This document shows positions 4,891 to 11,627 of a stretch of 11,627 nt of DNA, in pieces. The DNA is taken from assembly GCA_004557545.1 (NCBI GenBank), contig SFGV01000058.1, positions 1-11,627 of the forward strand. Direction: 5' to 3'. A program made the translations under genes and the position numbers. Numbering within the stretch: position 1 is the first letter of the stretch; every line of letters starts with the position of its first letter. The notes under the pieces are model-generated. The model ran no database searches and was not told the origin of the DNA. It saw nothing but the letters and a program-made list of their open reading frames with translations. The stretch is from Succinatimonas hippei. Its GTDB lineage: Bacteria > Pseudomonadota > Gammaproteobacteria > Enterobacterales > Succinivibrionaceae.

Positions 4891-6213
4891 ATGCAGGTTT
4901 CAACTGAGAAAAAAGAAGGACTCAAATACCTTCTGAACGTCACCCTCTCAAAAGAAGAATTTGGCAAGGCTTATGCCGACAATTTAAAGAAAGTCTCCAA
5001 GAAGGCCCGCATCGACGGCTTCCGTAAAGGACATATTCCTTTACAGATCCTTGAGTCCCGTTTTGGTCCGGATATCTTAACCGGTGCCATGGATGACCTC
5101 ATTGAGAAGACCATAGGCAATGCCATCAAGGAATCAAAGCTTGAAGAGAAGATGGCCGGCCGTCCTTCAGTTGATGTTAAGAAATTCCCCTCAAAGGACA
5201 GCGAGTTCAACTACGAAATTACTCTTGAGGTTCATCCTGAGCTTGAGTTCAAGCCTCTTGAGGAGCTCAAAGTCAAGAAGGCTGTTTCAAGCGTAACCGA
5301 CGCCGATATCGACAAGATGATCGAGACACTGCGCAAAAGCCAGGGCAAGTGGGAAACCAAAGACGGTCTTGCTGTCGGTGACGGCACTCTGGCCCGCATT
5401 GATTTCACCGGTCGTATCGATGGTCAGGAATTTGAGGGCGGCAAGGCGACTGACTTCTCCCTTGATGTAGACAGTCATTCCATGATCCCGGGCTTTACCG
5501 AGCAGATCAAAGGTCACAAGGCCGGTGACAAGTTCACCATCAAGGTAACCTTCCCTGAGGACTATCAGGCCAAAGATCTTGCCGGCAAGGACGCTGATTT
5601 TGACATCTCCGTCAACGCCGTTGAAGAGCGCGTACTGCCCGAGGTCAACGCTGACTTCATGAAGATCTACGGAATTAAGGATGGCGATCTTGAGAAGTTC
5701 CGCTCAGAGCTTCGTTCAAACATGGAGCGTGAACTCAAGCGCGCTGTAAACACCCGCAACGAGAACGCCCTGGTTGACGCTCTGCTCAAGCAGTATGGCG
5801 ATTTCGAGGTTGCCGATGCTACTGTCAAGTCCATGGTTGGAAGCCTCAAGGAAAGCAGACTGCAGCAGTTAAGACAGTATGGTCTTAAGACCCTGCCTGA
5901 GTCACTGAACAAAGATGAGCTCTATCACGATGAGGCCGTAAGACAGGCCAGAGTCTTTGAGATCCTTGGCGCCGTTAAGCAGGCTCTTAAGTACGAGCAG
6001 CCCAGCGACAAGGCGGTTGATGATCTTATCAACACCCTCTCCAGCGCCTATGAGGATCCTGAGGACTACAAGAAGCAGGTACGTGAGGACAAGCGTCTCA
6101 TGAACGCTATCCGCAACAACGCCTACAGCATTGAGCTCTTTGACCTTATCGGCCAGAAGGCTTTTGACGGTGAAGAGCAGATCACCTTTGATCAGGCCGT
6201 CAACAACAAGTAA
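4891..6213 (+). CDS. tig: Trigger factor, ribosome-associated chaperone and peptidyl-prolyl isomerase
   Basis: Trigger factor docks at the ribosomal exit tunnel, shields nascent chains and isomerises prolyl bonds. The 440 residues (E. coli: 432) show all three parts. The N-terminal ribosome-binding domain covers about 1-115 with the docking signature GFRKGHIP at 43-50. An FKBP-type isomerase domain covers about 155-245, from GDGTLARIDFTGRIDGQEFE to the AVEERVLPEVN region, containing SLDVDSHSMIPGFTEQIKGH. A highly charged helical C-terminal domain (about 250-440) forms the chaperone arms. The ATG at 4891 begins MQVSTEKKEG, matching the family's usual start, and is preceded by GAGGA. It opens the tig-clpP-clpX-lon cluster, the standard gammaproteobacterial arrangement. 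A 58-base gap with a GC-rich hairpin separates it from clpP. Confidence 0.98.
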   Translation: MQVSTEKKEGLKYLLNVTLSKEEFGKAYADNLKKVSKKARIDGFRKGHIPLQILESRFGPDILTGAMDDLIEKTIGNAIKESKLEEKMAGRPSVDVKKFPSKDSEFNYEITLEVHPELEFKPLEELKVKKAVSSVTDADIDKMIETLRKSQGKWETKDGLAVGDGTLARIDFTGRIDGQEFEGGKATDFSLDVDSHSMIPGFTEQIKGHKAGDKFTIKVTFPEDYQAKDLAGKDADFDISVNAVEERVLPEVNADFMKIYGIKDGDLEKFRSELRSNMERELKRAVNTRNENALVDALLKQYGDFEVADATVKSMVGSLKESRLQQLRQYGLKTLPESLNKDELYHDEAVRQARVFEILGAVKQALKYEQPSDKAVDDLINTLSSAYEDPEDYKKQVREDKRLMNAIRNNAYSIELFDLIGQKAFDGEEQITFDQAVNNK

Positions 6214-6220
6214 TTAACTA

Positions 6221-6249
6221 CTGCCCCGATAATTCATTAAAAGGGGCAG
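6221..6249 (+). promoter_or_regulatory. GC-rich hairpin between tig and clpP
   Basis: CTGCCCC (6221-6227) pairs perfectly with GGGGCAG (6243-6249) around a 15-base AT-rich loop. No T tract follows; the next bases are CCCATGGAGG, which include the clpP ribosome-binding site. It is therefore not a normal terminator. It could be an mRNA processing or stability element that sets different tig and clpP levels. Confidence 0.4.
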
Positions 6250-6271
6250 CCCATGGAGGAACAGCAACACA

Positions 6272-6916
6272 ATGTCTGAAACCAGGCTTTCATCGCTCAT
6301 CCCGTACGTTGTCGAACAGACCGGACGCGGGGAGCGCCAGTACGACATCTTTTCAAGATTACTCAAAGACCGCGTGGTTTTTTTAACCGGCGAGGTCGGG
6401 GATCAGATGGCCGATCTGGTGGTAGCCCAGTTGCTGTTCCTTGAATCTGAAGATCCAGACAAAGATATTTACCTTTACATCAACTCACCGGGCGGCTCAG
6501 TGACCGCAGGACTTGCCATCTATGACACCATGCAGTACATCAAACCTGATGTGTGCACGCTTTGCATAGGTCAGGCTATGTCCATGGGATCATTCCTGCT
6601 CGCGGGAGGAGCCAAGGGCAAGCGTTACTCGCTCCCCAATTCCTCGATCCTCATTCACCAGCCCCTGGGCGGTGTAAAGGGCCAGGCATCCGACATTCTG
6701 ATCCACGCCAACGAGATCGTAAGATTAAAGAAACTCTTAAGTGGTATTCTCGCCAGGCATACCGGCAGATCGGTTGATGAGCTGCTTAAGGATACTGATC
6801 GTGACAACTTCATGACCGCCGAGCAGGCGCGTGAATACGGTCTTATCGACAAGGTGATCACCAATCGTAATGAGATAACCGGCAAAGACGATAAGAAAGG
6901 ATCCACGGAGGACTAA
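6272..6916 (+). CDS. clpP: ATP-dependent Clp protease proteolytic subunit
   Basis: ClpP is the serine peptidase that forms a double-heptamer barrel and degrades proteins fed in by ClpX or ClpA in the cytoplasm. The 214-residue protein has the full triad: S104 in GQAMSMGSF (100-108), H129 in ILIHQPLGG (126-134) and D178 in DRDNFMTAEQA. YINSPGGSV at 69-77 provides the oxyanion region. About seven residues precede the segment SLIPYVVEQTGRGERQYDI, which matches the start of mature ClpP, so a short self-cleaved propeptide is likely. The ATG at 6272 has GGAGGA at 6255-6260. clpX follows after 3 bases, so the two are co-transcribed and probably translationally coupled. The charged tail after residue 200 is ordinary for the family. 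Confidence 0.98.
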   Translation: MSETRLSSLIPYVVEQTGRGERQYDIFSRLLKDRVVFLTGEVGDQMADLVVAQLLFLESEDPDKDIYLYINSPGGSVTAGLAIYDTMQYIKPDVCTLCIGQAMSMGSFLLAGGAKGKRYSLPNSSILIHQPLGGVKGQASDILIHANEIVRLKKLLSGILARHTGRSVDELLKDTDRDNFMTAEQAREYGLIDKVITNRNEITGKDDKKGSTED

Positions 6917-6919
6917 CTA

Positions 6920-8185
6920 ATGGCTGAATCACACACCAGGTGTATCTTCTGCGGAAAGTCGGCATCGCCTACCCGCAAAATGCTGCGCTCCCGTGATGGC
7001 TACGCCATTTGCTCTGACTGTATCGAAAGATGCCATCAGATGCTGGTCTCACAGGGCGCGGCGAATAAAGATGGCAAGGGCGCCCATAACGCTGGGCTTG
7101 ATCTTGAGCATATTCCTACTCCTCATGAGATAGCAAAGCATCTTGATGAGTATGTCATCGGACAGGATGACGCCAAGAGAGTGCTCTCGGTTGCCGTTTA
7201 CAATCACTACCAGCGTCTGCGTCACACCGGTGTTGACACCGATGTGGAGCTTGGCAAGTCGAACATCCTGATGATAGGTCCTACCGGTTCAGGCAAAACC
7301 CTGCTGGTTCAGACTCTGGCGCGTTTTTTAAACGTGCCCTTCGCGATGTCAGACGCCACCACTCTTACTGAGGCGGGATATGTAGGCGAGGATGTTGAGA
7401 ACGTCATCGTCAGACTGCTTCAGAACTGCGATTTTGATGTCAAGAAAGCCCAGAAGGGCATCATCTACATCGATGAGATAGACAAAATCGCCAGAAAATC
7501 AGAGAACCCGTCCATAACCCGTGATGTCTCAGGCGAGGGCGTTCAGCAGGCTCTGCTGAAGCTTGTCGAGGGGACCGTCGCCTCAGTTCCCCCCAATGGC
7601 GGACGCAAGCATCCTCAGGAGAAGATGATCGAGGTTGATACCTCGCAAATTCTTTTCATTTGCGGCGGTGCTTTTGACGGTCTTGATAAGATAGTCGAAA
7701 GACGTGTTGATCAGCACTCAGGCATAGGCTTTGGAGCTGAAGTCATCGGTAAGAATAACCGTATGACTCTCTCTGATAAATACCGCAAGGTAGAGCCTGA
7801 TGATCTGGTTAAATACGGCATTATCCCTGAGTTTGTGGGACGTATGCCGGTTATCACTGCGCTCTCGGAGCTTAGCAGGGATGAGCTCATCCGCGTGCTC
7901 AGGGAGCCTAAGAACGCCATCATCAGACAGTTTGAGGCTATGCTGGGCTTTGAAGGGGTTGATCTTGAGTTTACCAAGGAAGCCCTTGAGGCCATAGCTG
8001 ACGCCGCCATCAAACGTCATACTGGCGCTCGCGGACTGCGTTCAATCGTTGAAGGATTATTGCTCAATACCATGTATGACATTCCTTCAGTTCACGATGT
8101 CGCCAAGATCGTAGTTGACGAGAGCGTTGTGCGTGAGGGCAAGGAGCCGCTGATAATCCGCAAAGATCAGCAGTCAGTCTCATAA
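6920..8185 (+). CDS. clpX: ATP-dependent Clp protease ATP-binding subunit ClpX
   Basis: ClpX is the hexameric AAA+ unfoldase that recognises tagged substrates such as ssrA-tagged proteins and threads them into ClpP. The 421 residues show an N-terminal zinc-binding domain with C8, C11, C31 and C34 and a Walker A motif GPTGSGKT at 120-127. The pore loop GYVG is at 153-156, Walker B IIYIDEID at 181-188, and the RKH loop at 229-231. The IGF loop at 269-271, which docks on ClpP, and the sensor-2 motif GARGLRS near 371-377 are also present. All functional elements are intact. Its ribosome-binding site (GGAGG at 6906-6910) lies inside the end of clpP, 3 bases separate the genes, and the pair clearly forms one unit. 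A G+C-rich hairpin after the stop suggests partial termination before lon. Confidence 0.98.
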   Translation: MAESHTRCIFCGKSASPTRKMLRSRDGYAICSDCIERCHQMLVSQGAANKDGKGAHNAGLDLEHIPTPHEIAKHLDEYVIGQDDAKRVLSVAVYNHYQRLRHTGVDTDVELGKSNILMIGPTGSGKTLLVQTLARFLNVPFAMSDATTLTEAGYVGEDVENVIVRLLQNCDFDVKKAQKGIIYIDEIDKIARKSENPSITRDVSGEGVQQALLKLVEGTVASVPPNGGRKHPQEKMIEVDTSQILFICGGAFDGLDKIVERRVDQHSGIGFGAEVIGKNNRMTLSDKYRKVEPDDLVKYGIIPEFVGRMPVITALSELSRDELIRVLREPKNAIIRQFEAMLGFEGVDLEFTKEALEAIADAAIKRHTGARGLRSIVEGLLLNTMYDIPSVHDVAKIVVDESVVREGKEPLIIRKDQQSVS

Positions 8186-8204
8186 CCAGATTTATAGCTA
8201 TGGC

Positions 8205-8236
8205 CGGGCTCTGGCTTCCCGCCAGGGCCCGATTTG
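8205..8236 (+). terminator. Weak or partial terminator between clpX and lon
   Basis: cgggctctggc (8205-8215) pairs with gccagggcccg (8221-8231) around TTCCC: an 11-bp stem with one G-U pair. It begins 20 bases behind the clpX stop. Only ATTTG follows, so termination is probably incomplete and some clpPX transcript may continue into lon. Confidence 0.55.
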
Positions 8237-8265
8237 TCAGTAAAAACTAAATCCTGCGCGAGGAA

Positions 8266-8294
8266 TTGACAGCGCAAGTAAGATAGAACTGACA
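8266..8294 (+). promoter_or_regulatory. Possible separate promoter of lon
   Basis: A perfect TTGACA lies at 8266-8271 behind the clpX hairpin, but the hexamer 17 bases further (CTGACA) is a poor -10. lon commonly has its own promoter, heat-shock controlled in E. coli. I could not find a convincing sigma-32 motif (CTTGAA with CCCCAT) here. The call is tentative. Confidence 0.3.
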
Positions 8295-8336
8295 GCAAAA
8301 TACAACAGCCCCGCGTGTAAGGAGGCATAAGTTAAG

Positions 8337-10883
8337 ATGGATACCCGGAACAAAGATAATCAGAGCGCCGTTCAGACAGAGAAAAGCAAGCCTGAACAGA
8401 AAAAACTTACAGGCAGAGTTGAGCTGCCCGCCGTTGCGCTACGCGGTCTTGCCCTTACCCCTGATACCAAAATCAAGATGGCGGTAGGCAGAGTGCTTAC
8501 CACTAACGCTTTTAAAGCCGTCGCCGATGGAAAGTATCCCGCGGTTATGGCCTTTTTACAGAAGGATGAGTCTGTCATTTCTCCTGACAGAAACGGCATA
8601 TACGACATTGGCGTCATCTGCAATCTGGTTTCATTTGAGAACAAGCGAAAGGAAGACGGGCGCCAGATAGCCGTGATCATGGGCTATAACAGGGTAAGAC
8701 TGGTAAATCTTAAAATGCCTGAGGATGAGTCAGGATATCTGCTTGCCACAGCCGATGTACTTGAGGACAAATCGCCTGATTTAGGCAAGGAGAAGAGATA
8801 CAAGGATATCCTAAAGACCAGCCTTGATTACGCGCGTGAAAAGGGACCTGAAAGCCTGCGCAACTCGCTCTCGCAGGTTCTGACGCCTGAGATCTACGAG
8901 AAGACCCTTCAGGACGCCAGCCTCTCTTACATCACTGACGTGCTCGCTCAGATAATTGACCTTGATAAGCCAACCAAGGTGCTGATGCTCACTACAACTG
9001 ACCCATGTGAGCGCGCTCAGATCCTGATCACCATTCTGAACGGCTACAACTACCGCTCCGAGCTTCAGGAGAGGGTGCTCAATCAGGCCAAGGCCGCCAT
9101 CGAGCGCAATCAGAAGGAGTATTACTTAAACGAGCAGCTGCGCGCCATCAAAAAAGAGCTGGGGCAGGATGACTCCAACGATGATGATGTGGCGAATTAC
9201 CACCGCAAGAATAAAGCTCTCAAGGCTCCTGATTATGTTCATGAGCGCATAGAGCGCGAGATTAAGAAATTCGCCGGAATGTCAGGCGCCAATTCAGAGA
9301 GCACGATTGAGCGCAATTACATCGAAACGCTGCTCTCAGTGCCCTGGGAGGAGGCTACCAGGGTGAGCCATGATCTGGTACGCGCCAAGAAATGCCTTGA
9401 TGAGGATCATTACGGTCTTGATAAGGTTAAAGACCGCATCCTCGAGTATCTTGCCGTTCAGGCCAAATCAGACCGTATTCACGGACCTATCATCTGCCTG
9501 ATGGGACCCCCGGGCATCGGCAAGACCTCGCTTGGCCAGTCGATAGCCAAAGCCACCGGACGCAAGTTCGTGCGCATGTCGCTGGGCGGAGTGTACGATG
9601 AGGCGGAGATCCGCGGACACCGCCGTACCTATATCGGAGCGCTTCCGGGCAGGATCATCACCAATATGATCAAAGCCGGGGTCAATAATCCGCTGTTTTT
9701 GTTAGACGAGATAGACAAGGTAGGTCAGGATAACGTGCACGGCGATCCGGCATCAGCGCTGCTTGAGGTGCTGGATCCTGAGCAGAACAAGTCCTTCCAG
9801 GATAACTATCTTGAGATTGATTACGATCTTTCAAATGTCATGTTCGTTACTACGGCCAACAGCTACTCAATTCCAGAGCCTCTGCTTGACCGTATGGAGA
9901 TCATCGACCTCTCATCCTATACCGAGGATGAGAAGTTCCGCATCGCCAGGGATCATCTCATTGGCAAGGAAATGAGACTCGCGAACCTCACTAAGGATGA
10001 GTTTGAGATCTCAGATGAGGCGCTCACCGAGCTTATTCGCTACTACACCCATGAGGCTGGAGTGCGCGGGCTTGAAAGACTGATAAACGGACTTTGCCGC
10101 AAGAGTGTTAAGGAAGACATGCTCTCTGGGACCAAAAAATCCCGTTCACGCAAGATCAAAAAGCGCGTGATTGAGATTGCCGATCTCCAGAAGATGTTCG
10201 GACCACGCCGCTATGATTTCACCTCACGTCTTAAAGACAACAAGATCGGTCTTGTAAACGGTCTTGCTTGGACATCTTTGGGCGGCGACATACTGCAGCT
10301 TGAGGTGGTGGCCAACAGCGGCAAAGGCAAGCATATTCTCACGGGCAAGCTGGGTGACGTGATGAAGGAATCGATCACTGCGGCGATAACCCTGGTCCGC
10401 ACGCTCTCCCCAAGATTAGGGCTTGATCCATCCTTCTATGAGAAATGCGATATTCACGTACATGTTCCTGAGGGCGCGACTCCTAAGGAAGGACCTTCGG
10501 CGGGTGTCGGTATGGTAACCGGCATAGTGTCAGCTGTAACCGGAAACCCTGTCAGGGCGGATGTCGCCATGACAGGTGAGATCACGCTGCGTGGTGACGT
10601 GTTGCCAATAGGTGGGCTTAAGGAGAAGCTGCTTGCAGCTCTCCGCGGCGGGATCCGTACCGTGCTCATTCCAAAGGAGAACGAGAAGGATCTTTGGGAT
10701 ATGCCCGATAAGATAAAGAAAGGGATAGAGATAGTCCCGGTATCGCGTATTGAGGAAGTGCTAAAACGCGCGCTTTTAAACGATCCTGAGGAATTTGTTC
10801 CTACTACCGAATGGAAAGCTGGCGCCAAATCTCTTGATAACTCTGCTGATAACACAGCAGGGCATGACGCCGGAGCGCAGTAA
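8337..10883 (+). CDS. lon: ATP-dependent Lon protease
   Basis: Lon is a homohexameric AAA+ serine protease that degrades misfolded and selected regulatory proteins in the cytoplasm. The 848 residues (E. coli: 784) contain an N-terminal substrate domain about 27-240, a coiled segment about 245-330 (QKEYYLNEQLRAIKKELG at 259-276), and Walker A GPPGIGKTS at 390-398. Walker B LFLLDEIDK is at 453-461, the pore region RGHRRTYIGALPGR at 427-439, and the peptidase domain follows from about 635 with S721 in EGPSAG and K764 in GGLKEK. The extra length comes from a charged N-terminal leader of about 25 residues, a basic insert KKSRSRKIKKR at 600-610 and a C-terminal tail of about 30 residues. The N-domain start (LPAVALRGLALTPDTKIKM) is unusually divergent, and Y420 replaces the Arg usual in GGVRDEAEIRGHRR. 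The ATG at 8337 follows AAGGAGG at 8319-8325. Identity is certain. Confidence 0.97.
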   Translation: MDTRNKDNQSAVQTEKSKPEQKKLTGRVELPAVALRGLALTPDTKIKMAVGRVLTTNAFKAVADGKYPAVMAFLQKDESVISPDRNGIYDIGVICNLVSFENKRKEDGRQIAVIMGYNRVRLVNLKMPEDESGYLLATADVLEDKSPDLGKEKRYKDILKTSLDYAREKGPESLRNSLSQVLTPEIYEKTLQDASLSYITDVLAQIIDLDKPTKVLMLTTTDPCERAQILITILNGYNYRSELQERVLNQAKAAIERNQKEYYLNEQLRAIKKELGQDDSNDDDVANYHRKNKALKAPDYVHERIEREIKKFAGMSGANSESTIERNYIETLLSVPWEEATRVSHDLVRAKKCLDEDHYGLDKVKDRILEYLAVQAKSDRIHGPIICLMGPPGIGKTSLGQSIAKATGRKFVRMSLGGVYDEAEIRGHRRTYIGALPGRIITNMIKAGVNNPLFLLDEIDKVGQDNVHGDPASALLEVLDPEQNKSFQDNYLEIDYDLSNVMFVTTANSYSIPEPLLDRMEIIDLSSYTEDEKFRIARDHLIGKEMRLANLTKDEFEISDEALTELIRYYTHEAGVRGLERLINGLCRKSVKEDMLSGTKKSRSRKIKKRVIEIADLQKMFGPRRYDFTSRLKDNKIGLVNGLAWTSLGGDILQLEVVANSGKGKHILTGKLGDVMKESITAAITLVRTLSPRLGLDPSFYEKCDIHVHVPEGATPKEGPSAGVGMVTGIVSAVTGNPVRADVAMTGEITLRGDVLPIGGLKEKLLAALRGGIRTVLIPKENEKDLWDMPDKIKKGIEIVPVSRIEEVLKRALLNDPEEFVPTTEWKAGAKSLDNSADNTAGHDAGAQ

Positions 10884-10896
10884 CAAGGAGTTTTAA

Positions 10897-11349
10897 ATGG
10901 ATAAGAGCGAGAAAACCGACAGTGTTGAATCAGTTGAGATCGCGGGTATTTCCGAGCCTTCTGCCGGGGACGCCCCTGAGGTTACCGCGAACGCTCAGGA
11001 AGGTGAGGGCAAAGCGGAGCATGATCAGATCACAGATGAGATAGAGCTGAGATTAAAGGCTGTCGGCGCCCTCCTGATATCCTCAAAACGCATCAGCGCG
11101 CTTTTAGCGACTGTCGATGAGAAAAACACCGACTCCATTCTCAGGATCGTGCGTCCCATGTGCGTGCAGATTGAGAACGTGCTGCCGGTGCTTCGCGACT
11201 TCGTTGATGATCTGGACGCGGTTGGCGAGCAGGATAAGGCTTTGGAAGTAAGAAAAGCCCTTGGAACTATTGAAGATGATCTCCTTCCGAAGGTGCTTGA
11301 GTTCTTAAACCAGCATCCGGTGAAGCATGATCCAATAGACAGAAACTGA
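10897..11349 (+). CDS. Unknown acidic protein encoded between lon and hupB
   Basis: I do not recognise this 150-residue protein. The first 45 residues are rich in Glu, Asp, Ser and Ala with almost no bulky hydrophobics and look disordered. From about 46 onward it reads as helical. One helix is DEIELRLKAVGALLISSKRI (47-66), followed by ISALLATV. A second runs through DSILRIVRPMCVQIENVLPV (79-98) to RDFVDDLDAVGE (100-111), and a third covers about 112-138. No signal peptide, membrane span or catalytic motif is seen; C89 is the only cysteine. The gene is real: it has AAGGAG 6 bases before the ATG, starts 13 bases after the lon stop, and uses the same codons as its neighbours. It must be co-transcribed with lon. 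Lon adaptor, Lon substrate or DNA-protein helper are guesses from position only. Confidence 0.8.
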   Translation: MDKSEKTDSVESVEIAGISEPSAGDAPEVTANAQEGEGKAEHDQITDEIELRLKAVGALLISSKRISALLATVDEKNTDSILRIVRPMCVQIENVLPVLRDFVDDLDAVGEQDKALEVRKALGTIEDDLLPKVLEFLNQHPVKHDPIDRN

Positions 11350-11367
11350 AAGTTCAGGCGTTTTTTT
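11346..11367 (+). terminator. Hairpin plus T tract overlapping the stop of the unknown gene
   Basis: ctgaa-ag-ttcag (11346-11357) begins one base before the TGA. The bases gcg and then a run of seven T follow. The stem is only 5 bp and there are three bases before the T run, so it would be a weak terminator at best. Confidence 0.35.
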
Positions 11368-11420
11368 GGGTTCGCGTTTTGCCCGCTTATATCACATCAG
11401 AGGGTTAAATGGCTTAATAC

Positions 11421-11455
11421 CAGTCATCGGCAGACGATTTTGATGCTGTTTTTTT
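11421..11455 (+). terminator. Probable intrinsic terminator of the lon operon
   Basis: cag-t-catc (11421-11428) pairs with gatgctg (11442-11448), leaving one bulged T and a 13-base loop. Seven T follow directly (11449-11455). It lies between the unknown gene and hupB and would separate hupB from the lon transcript. Confidence 0.5.
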
Positions 11456-11471
11456 GGACTGGATCTAATTT

Positions 11472-11477
11472 TTGACA
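11472..11477 (+). promoter_or_regulatory. Possible -35 element of a hupB promoter
   Basis: A perfect TTGACA follows the probable terminator, 123 bases before the hupB start codon. The hexamer at the right spacing (TCCGCA) is not a recognisable -10, and CATAAT at 11508 is 30 bases away, too far. A promoter is expected here because a terminator precedes it, but the exact site is unclear. Confidence 0.25.
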
Positions 11478-11599
11478 AAGATCTTAAGAAATCATCCGCA
11501 GGGTGTGCATAATTACCACATACCCTTGCGGTTGGCTACAGCAAGCCATTCAGGCTCAACCCATCCGGGGGTTATAAAAAAGTAAAACAGGAGTCTATT

Positions 11600-11627
11600 G
11601 TGAACAAAGGACAGTTAGTCGAAAGCG
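11600..11627 (+). CDS. hupB: DNA-binding protein HU-beta (start only)
   Basis: The last 28 bases encode MNKGQLVES with a GTG start, which fits the conserved beginning of HU-beta (MNKSQLI in E. coli). AGGAG at 11589-11593 lies 6 bases upstream, a strong ribosome-binding site. HU is a small dimeric histone-like protein that bends DNA and compacts the nucleoid, and hupB is the standard gene after lon in gammaproteobacteria. That synteny supports the call. The gene continues beyond the window, so only nine full codons can be judged. The GTG start would moderate its translation. Confidence 0.85.

Noticed and set aside
6204..6234. Sigma-32 (heat-shock) promoter before clpP, suggested by CCCCGATAA near 6224
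   Set aside because: The matching -35 (CTTGAA) is absent at the right distance, and the CCCC is part of the hairpin stem.
7711..8020. Two 100-codon minus-strand frames inside clpX
   Set aside because: They lie antisense to a fully intact clpX and show no family features or ribosome-binding sites.
10454..10855. 133-codon minus-strand frame inside the lon peptidase region
   Set aside because: Antisense to the conserved S721/K764 region of lon; its composition is explained by the reversed lon codons.

Overview
The window looks like a chromosomal segment of a gammaproteobacterium. The core evidence is the order tig-clpP-clpX-lon-(unknown gene)-hupB, which is typical of that class. Lon, ClpX and ClpP read as gammaproteobacterial, while other traits (a long-form purC, a GH84 hydrolase, a Crp/Fnr-bicupin pair, IS605-type debris) suggest a gut or rumen anaerobe. 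Succinivibrionaceae is my best guess, but it is inferred from style and not from a database match.

Left part (1-2160): the last codons of an unidentified gene and its terminator are followed by about 230 bases without a convincing gene. Then comes the C-terminal stub of a RelB/DinJ-type antitoxin with no toxin next to it. A Crp/Fnr-family regulator (minus strand) is divergent from a bicupin gene (plus strand). Their intergenic region holds a perfect 14-bp palindrome centred exactly 41.5 bases upstream of the start point predicted from a perfect TATAAT. That is the geometry of a class II activator-dependent promoter.

Middle part (2160-4700): purC has its own extended -10 promoter, a leader of about 117 bases and a strong nested-hairpin terminator. 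It is followed by a short relic of an IS200/IS605-family element. The relic consists of a TnpB C-terminal tail, a right-end hairpin and an RNA-like stretch with a UUCG tetraloop. A cytoplasmic single-domain GH84 enzyme (beta-N-acetylglucosaminidase / O-GlcNAcase-like) lies on the minus strand.

Right part (4700-11627): this is the protein quality-control cluster. Trigger factor meets nascent chains at the ribosome. ClpP and ClpX form the ATP-dependent ClpXP protease, and their genes are separated by 3 bases. Lon is a second AAA+ protease with a weak terminator and probably its own promoter in front. A 150-residue protein of unknown function with an acidic N-terminal part sits 13 bases behind lon in the place directly before hupB. 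The window ends nine codons into hupB (HU-beta), which starts with GTG after two possible terminators.

No rRNA, tRNA, CRISPR array or intact mobile element was seen.
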